Shown in pieces: positions 58,892 to 64,000 of a stretch of 64,000 nucleotides of DNA. Numbering within the stretch: the stretch's first letter is position 1; each line of letters opens with the position of its first letter. Origin of the DNA: Mucilaginibacter sp. L294 (GTDB taxonomy: Bacteria; Bacteroidota; Bacteroidia; Sphingobacteriales; Sphingobacteriaceae); assembly GCF_001636615.1 (NCBI RefSeq), contig NZ_LGEK01000017.1:1-64000 (forward strand). The letters run 5' to 3'. The position numbers and the translations under genes were made by a program. A model generated the notes under the pieces. It did not search any database, was not told the origin of the DNA, and saw only the letters and a program-made list of their open reading frames with translations.

Positions 58892-59818
58892 ATGAAATAT
58901 AATAAGATCATATTGGCAGGCGGCAATGGGCAGTTAGGTAAAGCCCTTGCCGGTTATTATAAAGATATCGCCGATGAAGTCATCATCCTGAGCAGGAAAC
59001 ACGCCCCTGCAAAAGGTAATATTAAAACTTTGGCGTGGGACGGCTGTACCACAGGCGACTGGGTAAAAGAACTGGAAGGTGCCGACCTGCTGGTAAACCT
59101 TTGCGGCAAAAATGTGAATTGCCGCTACACAAAGGAAAACCGCGAAGAGATCATCCGTTCAAGGGTGGAGCCAACCAGGTTGCTGGGAAAGGTTGTCGAC
59201 GGGCTTATCAATCCGCCAAAGCTTTGGGTCAATGCGGCATCTGCTACCATATACCGCCACGCTGAAGACCGCCCGCAGGACGAAGCGACAGGAGAAATTG
59301 GCTATGGCTTTTCTATAGAGGTTTGTAAACAATGGGAGCAGGCCTTTTTTGAAGCAGAAACACCAAACACCCGCAAAGTTGCTTTACGCATCAGCATAGT
59401 GCTTGGCCATAACGAAGGCGCCCTGCCCCGTTTAATAAACCTGGTTAAAGCGGGCATGGGCGGCCACCAGGGCGATGGGCAGCAATACGTTTCATGGGTG
59501 CATGAGCAGGACGTTGTAAAATGTACCGAGTGGCTGCTACAACATCCGGAGATAAACGGGGTGCTCAACTGCACCGCCCCCAATCCCATAAAAAACACTG
59601 AACTAATGAAAGAACTGCGCCATGCCTGCGGCGTTCCGTTTGGTTTGCCCGCACCGGCATGGCTGCTGGAAATGGGTGCCGCTTTCATTAGTACCGAAAC
59701 CGAGCTGATCTTGAAAAGCCGCTGGGTATTGCCCAAACGCTTGCAGGATGCAGGCTTTCAGTTTCAGTTTGCAAAGGTAGAACATGCCATCAAAGATATT
59801 TTAAGCGTCAGGATCTAA
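58892..59818 (+). CDS. TIGR01777 family epimerase-like oxidoreductase
   Basis: The 308-residue protein has an NAD-binding start ILAGGNGQLGKALAGYY and the family blocks LVNLCGKNVNCRYTKENREEIIRSRVEPTRLLG, LRISIVLGHNEGALPRLINLVKAGMGG and VSWVHEQDVV. The C-terminal DUF1731 segment is GLPAPAWLLEMGAAFISTETELILKSRWVLPKRLQDAGFQF. The family includes YfcH and the plant division protein SulA/GC1; its reaction is unknown. Spacing of 12 bp on either side indicates an operon. Confidence 0.9.
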   Translation: MKYNKIILAGGNGQLGKALAGYYKDIADEVIILSRKHAPAKGNIKTLAWDGCTTGDWVKELEGADLLVNLCGKNVNCRYTKENREEIIRSRVEPTRLLGKVVDGLINPPKLWVNAASATIYRHAEDRPQDEATGEIGYGFSIEVCKQWEQAFFEAETPNTRKVALRISIVLGHNEGALPRLINLVKAGMGGHQGDGQQYVSWVHEQDVVKCTEWLLQHPEINGVLNCTAPNPIKNTELMKELRHACGVPFGLPAPAWLLEMGAAFISTETELILKSRWVLPKRLQDAGFQFQFAKVEHAIKDILSVRI

Positions 59819-59829
59819 AACCAAACACC

Positions 59830-60327
59830 ATGCACCCCACTCCAACACAACTAAAAAAGAAGATAAAACGCTGGCTCATTTTCCTGATGGCCGGCCTGGT
59901 ACTAAGCGGTATCACCGCCTTCCCTATAGAAAGCGAGCTGACCATTGCCATGAATAATCTGGACATATTTTCGCCAAAAATGCAGCATTGGCTAACTACC
60001 ATTTATACGGCTGTAAAAACAACTAATGCCCAATACCCATACCTCAGTTACGGCACCGACTGGCTGGCCTTTGCACACATCGTTATCGCCATAGCATTTA
60101 TTGGCCCGCTTCGCGACCCTGTGCGGAATATATGGGTGTTACAGTTTGGCATGATAGCCTGCGTATTGATATTCCCGCTGGCTTTTATAGCCGGGCCAAT
60201 AAGGCACATCCCCATGTTTTGGCAACTGGTAGATTGCTCTTTCGGGGTGATAGGTTTTATCCCCTTATATATTGCCTGCCGCTATACCTATCAGTTAGAA
60301 AATATCACAAATAATAATCACCTTTAA
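59830..60327 (+). CDS. Four-helix hypothetical membrane protein
   Basis: The 165-residue protein has four predicted membrane segments (residues about 14-34, 72-92, 103-123 and 132-152). Between helices 1 and 2 is a soluble stretch including MQHWLTTIYTAVKTTNAQYPYLSYGTDWLAFAH. A conserved-looking PLRDPVRNIWVLQFG loop lies before helix 3. No family was recognised. It lies 11 bp after the TIGR01777 gene and 12 bp before the SRPBCC gene. Confidence 0.7.
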   Translation: MHPTPTQLKKKIKRWLIFLMAGLVLSGITAFPIESELTIAMNNLDIFSPKMQHWLTTIYTAVKTTNAQYPYLSYGTDWLAFAHIVIAIAFIGPLRDPVRNIWVLQFGMIACVLIFPLAFIAGPIRHIPMFWQLVDCSFGVIGFIPLYIACRYTYQLENITNNNHL

Positions 60328-60339
60328 ATCAACCTTATC

Positions 60340-61251
60340 ATGATCAACTCAATATTCTCACCAAAAAATAACGGGTTTGTATTTTCAAACGCTTTCGGGA
60401 TGGCCGCAATAAGTATAAGCAAATTGCTTATGAACGATTTTAATGGGACACTGATATTTTCTGAATTCGTGATCGTGCCTTTTCTGATGGGGATAATCAG
60501 CGCCTGGTTTTGGAGGAATGTTAATTTTGGCAGCAGGCAATTAAGCGCATGGTCATGCTATAACACAGTTTTCGCTATTTTTTTAAGCGCACTTATACTT
60601 AAAGAAGGCGTAATATGCCTTGTTATAGTAGCGCCATTATTAATGTGTTTCATCATTTTGGGCGCTTTTACGGGGCGGAGGATGTTTAAGAAAAACAACC
60701 AAACCCTTAATGCAAGCATATTTGTTATGCTGTTCGGCATCTTTGTTTTCGATTCATTATCTGTTCATCATTACGAAAACAAAGTTGCGGATACCATAGT
60801 GATCAACGCCCCGCCTGCCGAGGTTTGGAAATATGTGGTGGCTTATAAACGGATAGAAAGCCCGAGCAAATACTGGTTTTTCCGCATAGGGATGCCAAGC
60901 CCGGTGCAGTCAACCGCCGATGGTTATTACCAGGGGGCAAAGCGTAAATGCATCTTTAGTAATGGTTATGTGTTTGACGAAAAGATAGTAACCTACGAGG
61001 AGAATAAAGACCTGACCTTCGATATCACCAAGCAGCCCCGCGACCCGGAGATAATGGGGCATATCGATATCCTGCGCGGGCAGTTTCTGCTGAAAGATAA
61101 CCACAACGGCACTACAACACTTACGGGCAATAGCTGGTACAGGCTGTATGTTTTCCCGGTTTGGTATTATGATATTTGGGCCGAAAGCGTTACCCGCAAT
61201 GTGCACCTGCGCGTAATGGAGCATATTAAACAATTGGCAGAAACTAAATAA
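60340..61251 (+). CDS. Membrane-anchored SRPBCC (START-like) domain protein
   Basis: The 303-residue protein has an N-terminal membrane region (four to five hydrophobic segments, residues about 15-140) and a C-terminal SRPBCC domain starting at DTIVINAPPAEVWKYVV, with the ligand-pocket strands PSPVQSTADGYYQGAKRKCIF and GQFLLKDNHNGTTTLTGNSWYRL. SRPBCC domains bind hydrophobic ligands such as lipids or polyketides. The combination fits a role in lipid or membrane chemistry together with its operon partners. Function is unknown. Confidence 0.82.
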   Translation: MINSIFSPKNNGFVFSNAFGMAAISISKLLMNDFNGTLIFSEFVIVPFLMGIISAWFWRNVNFGSRQLSAWSCYNTVFAIFLSALILKEGVICLVIVAPLLMCFIILGAFTGRRMFKKNNQTLNASIFVMLFGIFVFDSLSVHHYENKVADTIVINAPPAEVWKYVVAYKRIESPSKYWFFRIGMPSPVQSTADGYYQGAKRKCIFSNGYVFDEKIVTYEENKDLTFDITKQPRDPEIMGHIDILRGQFLLKDNHNGTTTLTGNSWYRLYVFPVWYYDIWAESVTRNVHLRVMEHIKQLAETK

Positions 61252-61252
61252 A

Positions 61253-61687
61253 ATGTTCGTTTTCATCATCAGGTATTTTGGGTTTTTGAAATTTATACCG
61301 GGTTTGGCGCTGTTATTTGATGCACAGTTAAAATTATGGACATTGATAGTAAACCCCAACCTGCTCGATTGGATAGACGATATTGAACACGAAGTTTTAA
61401 CCTGGCCGGGCACTACCGTAACCACCCATAAATACGGCGGGCTGCAATTTAACTATAATGGGAAAGAGTTAGGCCATATTCATAGTAACGGGCTGCTGGA
61501 TATGCTGCTGAACCGTAAAATAAAGCAACAGTTAATGCAGCAGGACAGGCGTGTGCAGGATCATCACAGTTTTAAAAACTCCGGGTGGATAAGTGTTTAC
61601 ATGAAACATCATGACGATAAACAACTTGCGCTCGCTTTACTTGAACGAGCCTACAACCTCCACGCTGATAAAGCGTTGAATAATTGA
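61253..61687 (+). CDS. Luciferase-domain (DUF5519) family protein
   Basis: The 144-residue protein has an N-terminal hydrophobic segment (residues about 2-25) and a domain typical of the DUF5519 luciferase-like family: VLTWPGTTVTTHKYGGLQFNYNGKELGHIHSNGLLDMLLNRKIKQQLM, DHHSFKNSGWISVYM. No catalysis is known for bacterial members. It starts one base after the SRPBCC gene stop, so the two are translationally coupled, and it ends the six-gene operon. Confidence 0.82.
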   Translation: MFVFIIRYFGFLKFIPGLALLFDAQLKLWTLIVNPNLLDWIDDIEHEVLTWPGTTVTTHKYGGLQFNYNGKELGHIHSNGLLDMLLNRKIKQQLMQQDRRVQDHHSFKNSGWISVYMKHHDDKQLALALLERAYNLHADKALNN

Positions 61688-61736
61688 AACATCATTAAGC
61701 ATGTGCTGTTCTACCTACTAATCAAATACACTAATT

Positions 61737-62135
61737 ATGAGCGTTACATTAGAGCAGGCAGAAAAATTATCAGAAGCTGCAAAAGAAAAAGCAAAGGCGA
61801 TAGGCGTGCCGATGAACATCGCCATTGTTGATGAAGGTGCCAACCTGGTATCATTTCACCGGATGGATAATGCGTGGCTGGGTTCGATAGATATCGCGAT
61901 AAAAAAGGCTAAAACCGCGCGGTTCTTTGATATGAACTCCGGCGAGATAGGTAAATTGTCGCAACCGGGCGGGCCGTTGTATAATATTGAACATTCAAAC
62001 GGTGGGTTAATTACCTTCCCGGGTGGCGTTGTTTTAAAAGATGGCAGTGGTAAAATAGTTGGCGCCATCGGTGTATCCGGCGGTTCGGTTGATCAAGATC
62101 ACGAAGTGGCCTCAGCAGGTGCAGCTGCGTTATAA
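61737..62135 (+). CDS. GlcG/HbpS-type heme-binding family protein
   Basis: The 132-residue protein matches the GlcG/HbpS (DUF336) family: [59 protein letters not shown], and [44 protein letters not shown]. HbpS binds heme and senses oxidative stress in Streptomyces; other members are carrier or glycolate-locus proteins of unknown function. It has no signal peptide. It lies 49 bp after the six-gene operon and may be a separate transcript. Confidence 0.9.
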   Translation: MSVTLEQAEKLSEAAKEKAKAIGVPMNIAIVDEGANLVSFHRMDNAWLGSIDIAIKKAKTARFFDMNSGEIGKLSQPGGPLYNIEHSNGGLITFPGGVVLKDGSGKIVGAIGVSGGSVDQDHEVASAGAAAL

Positions 62136-62155
62136 TATTTAAAACATAAATTGAT

Positions 62156-62186
62156 AAAAATGCTGCCCGCAGGGGTGGCATTTTTT
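62156..62186. terminator. Bidirectional intrinsic terminator
   Basis: AAAAATGC...GCCC pairs with GGGG...GCATTTTT with two wobble pairs, between convergent genes. T tracts exist on both strands. Confidence 0.8.
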
Positions 62187-62535
62187 ATTTGGTATAGTAT
62201 TGAACAACCTCTTTCAAAATGCCATCTATCAATTCCATCGGCAGGTCTTTGTTTGGGTCGATGATAAGAATTTTCATCCTGGCCCTTTTTTCAATAATAA
62301 GATCTGGATGGCTGATATGTTTACCCTCAACAATGCCCAGGTAGGGTAGCAGCAGCTTTTTATGCACCCACAGGTAACACATCATTTTGCCTTTGTAACA
62401 GAAGAAAGGCATGCCGTACTTCCAGGCTTCGGTTATATGATCGTCGAGTTTTAAAATATGCCCGCGCATAAATTGCAGGCAACTTTTGGTTGGCTCAGGG
62501 TGCTGCAAAAAGTAATTGTCTATCGGGCGAAGCAT
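62185..62535 (-). CDS. DUF1801 (YdhG-like) family protein
   Basis: The 116-residue soluble protein has the DUF1801 pattern: HILKLDDHITEAWKYGMPFFCYKGKMMCYLWVHKKLLLPYLGIVEG, and a C-terminal helix ELIDGILKEVVQYY. Family structures show an iron-sulfur-like or YjbR-type fold with unknown function. No catalytic residues can be named. The gene overlaps the edge of the convergent terminator by one to two bases. Confidence 0.82.
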   Translation of the reverse strand: MLRPIDNYFLQHPEPTKSCLQFMRGHILKLDDHITEAWKYGMPFFCYKGKMMCYLWVHKKLLLPYLGIVEGKHISHPDLIIEKRARMKILIIDPNKDLPMELIDGILKEVVQYYTK

Positions 62536-62627
62536 AAATAAAAGTATTGATAATAATTAAGTTTAGCAGGGTTCCTTCCGGGAGATACTGCGGCGATATC
62601 GGCCTGCGAAACGTTAAGTTCACCAAT

Positions 62628-62774
62628 CGTTCCTATGGAACGAAACTACCGAATGTATTATTCCTACCAACCAGGCGTTCCGCTGGAACGAAAAAGAACT
62701 GCCGTTAGCGTGCCGTAGGTACGCGTCGTCGGTAGGTACAACACGAAAACATCCATTTACGTTCCGTAGGAACG
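62628..62774. repeat. Family F repeat: four short palindromes
   Basis: Four 15-bp palindromes of the form CGTnCC-N3-GGnACG lie at 62628-62642, 62676-62690, 62709-62723 and 62760-62774. They are spaced by 18 to 36 bp in a 343-bp gap that holds no gene. The block probably represents another dispersed repeat unit. Confidence 0.75.
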
Positions 62775-62822
62775 TTTGGTGCTATCCGCCCATTCAAGCG
62801 TCTACGTTTGATTGGGCACAAA

Positions 62823-62850
62823 AAAGCCCGCAATTTTCATTGCAGGCTTT
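62823..62850 (-). terminator. Intrinsic terminator for the S9 peptidase gene
   Basis: AAAGCCCGCAA pairs with TTGCAGGCTTT except for one C-A mismatch, and the minus strand has a T run (A run from 62818). Confidence 0.8.
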
Positions 62851-62878
62851 CTCAGAAATATAAACTTGTCGCGGTTTT

Positions 62879-64000
62879 TTAGCGTTGGCTTGTTTTGGGT
62901 TTTATCTCGTAATCGTGAGGCGGTTCGGCACCTAACAGGTTTTTTACAAAATAATCCCAGCGGCGGCGCATCATGTAATAGGTGTACTGGCCGTAACCAT
63001 GCGGGCTGTTAGGGAATATCACCAGGTCGAAGCTTTTGTTTGCTTTTTCAAGCGCTTCGGCTACCAGCAGGGTATTGTATGGCGGCACATTATTATCCAA
63101 CATGCCGTGGGCAAGCATCAGTTTACCCTTCAGGTTTTTGGCGAAGTTTTGATTGGCCTGCGCATCGTAGTTGGAGTTTTCAACCAAACCATTATAGCGT
63201 TCGCCCCAGTCATCCTCGTAGTTGCGGTTCTCGTGGTTGCCTGATTCGGAGATCCCTACCTTAAAGAAATCGGGGTAGCGGAACATAGCTGTTGCGGTTG
63301 CAAAGCCACCACCCGAGTGGCCCCAGATACCCACTTTGGTCGTATCGATAGGGTACTGTGCCGATAGCTGTTTGATGGCGGTTATTTGGTCGGGAAGGGT
63401 ATTATCGCCCATATTGCCATAGCTCATATCGTGGAAGCTTTTTGAACGCAGCGGGTTGCTGGTACCTTCTATTACCACCACAATAAAGCCTAATTCGGCC
63501 AACGCCTGGTGGTCGCCCCTTGATGCCGCGAACGACCAGTTGCCCACACTACCGCCTTGCGGGCCGGGGTAGATATAATCGATAACCGGGTATTTTTTGC
63601 CGGTCTCTATTTTTGTTGGTGTAAACACCAGGCCGTAAATATCAGTGGTTTTATCGGCCGCTTTTACTTTAACGGGGATGGGTGCTTTCCAACCGGTAGC
63701 TACCAATCTGGAAATATCTGTTTTTTCTAAAGTAGCAACCATTTTGCCCTTCATATCGCGCAGTACGGTAACGGGCGCAATGTTTGGTTGAGAGTAGCTA
63801 TCAACAAAGTAATTATCATCGGGCGATAGGCTGACTGTATGGTTGCCATCCTCGGGCGTAAGCAGGGTTAAGCCTTTACCATTAAAACCAATTTTGTAAA
63901 AATGCGAGAAGTATGGGTTCCCCGGCTCGCGGCCACCGGCAGCAAAGTAAAGCAAGCGGTTTTTCTCATCAACCTTAAGCAGTTTGGTTACTACAAAATC
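62879..64000 (-). CDS. S9 family (DPP4-like) prolyl peptidase, 5' end beyond the window
   Basis: The visible 373 codons are the C-terminal part of a dipeptidyl peptidase IV-like S9 enzyme; the frame stays open to base 64000, so the start lies outside. The first residues DFVVTKLLKVDEKNRLLYFAAGG are the end of the beta-propeller domain. The alpha/beta hydrolase domain has the catalytic Ser in GIWGHSGGGFATAT, the Asp in MLDNNVPPYN and the His in FPNSPHGYGQY. Such enzymes release dipeptides after Pro or Ala. A visible Met at 63955 is not a true start. Confidence 0.92.
   Translation of the reverse strand, partial: DFVVTKLLKVDEKNRLLYFAAGGREPGNPYFSHFYKIGFNGKGLTLLTPEDGNHTVSLSPDDNYFVDSYSQPNIAPVTVLRDMKGKMVATLEKTDISRLVATGWKAPIPVKVKAADKTTDIYGLVFTPTKIETGKKYPVIDYIYPGPQGGSVGNWSFAASRGDHQALAELGFIVVVIEGTSNPLRSKSFHDMSYGNMGDNTLPDQITAIKQLSAQYPIDTTKVGIWGHSGGGFATATAMFRYPDFFKVGISESGNHENRNYEDDWGERYNGLVENSNYDAQANQNFAKNLKGKLMLAHGMLDNNVPPYNTLLVAEALEKANKSFDLVIFPNSPHGYGQYTYYMMRRRWDYFVKNLLGAEPPHDYEIKPKTSQR

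Overview
The window reads as chromosomal DNA of a Bacteroidota member, most likely Sphingobacteriaceae (Mucilaginibacter or Pedobacter type). The genus is an inference from gene content. Support comes from the many -7 boxes of the form TAnnTTTG, the scarcity of Shine-Dalgarno sites, frequent small lipoproteins, bacillithiol genes (bshA, a YtxJ-type bacilliredoxin), a GH95 fucosidase, a CotH-family lipoprotein, and dispersed short inverted repeats between genes. Bases 1-19 are the Tn5/Nextera mosaic end, so the window starts at an untrimmed contig edge. The last gene, an S9 peptidase, runs off the right edge. No rRNA, tRNA or CRISPR array was recognised.

Layout. 0-5 kb: a tectonin-repeat lipoprotein, then a surface-glycan group (flippase, two methyltransferases, glycosyltransferase). 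5-13 kb: AI-2E family transporter, recO, dgkA, SDR, CotH lipoprotein, HAD hydrolase, truA. 13-20 kb: M28 peptidase and the tight ileS / DksA-like / lspA operon. 20-28 kb: lactonase, bshA, a receiver-like protein, SIMPL protein, an RsuA/RluB-type pseudouridine synthase with a long low-complexity N-terminus, lytic transglycosylase. 28-37 kb: twin 65-residue orphan genes, a phytase-like lipoprotein, uvrA with an in-frame stop at codon 25, the NAD(P)HX repair enzyme, and lipA followed by an ECF sigma/anti-sigma pair. 37-50 kb: GH95 fucosidase, bacilliredoxin, a 35-residue lipoprotein, ribH, TPR protein, recF-DUF721, ndk, a DHH phosphoesterase, two FKBP isomerases, tatD, asparaginase. 50-64 kb: a GIY-YIG nuclease inside inverted repeats, a LytTR two-component pair, two SDR/epimerase genes, a CRTAC1-type FG-GAP protein, a six-gene operon led by a GbsR/MarR regulator, GlcG-like and DUF1801 proteins, and the S9 peptidase.

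The most unusual content lies between genes. At least seven families of short inverted-repeat elements (labelled A to G here) occupy the gaps. Family A has perfect or near-perfect 27-bp ends starting CGTCATTGCGAGG. Four copies of about 96 bp carry no gene. One 395-bp copy (49938-50332) has the same ends and contains an intact GIY-YIG nuclease gene and nothing else. The family A copy at 53154-53247 looks like that nuclease element with its gene deleted. This suggests a very small nuclease-encoding mobile element with non-autonomous derivatives, and is the best candidate here for an undescribed system. A tandem duplication at 37312-37722 contains one complete and one collapsed family A copy.

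Other points of interest are the nonsense codon in uvrA, a structured intergenic RNA upstream of the AI-2E family transporter, a repeated TTTCA-N8-TGAAA operator candidate in the GbsR operon, several promoters that imply leaderless mRNAs, and enzymes that have lost canonical residues (SDR without Tyr-Lys, DksA-like protein without its zinc cysteines).
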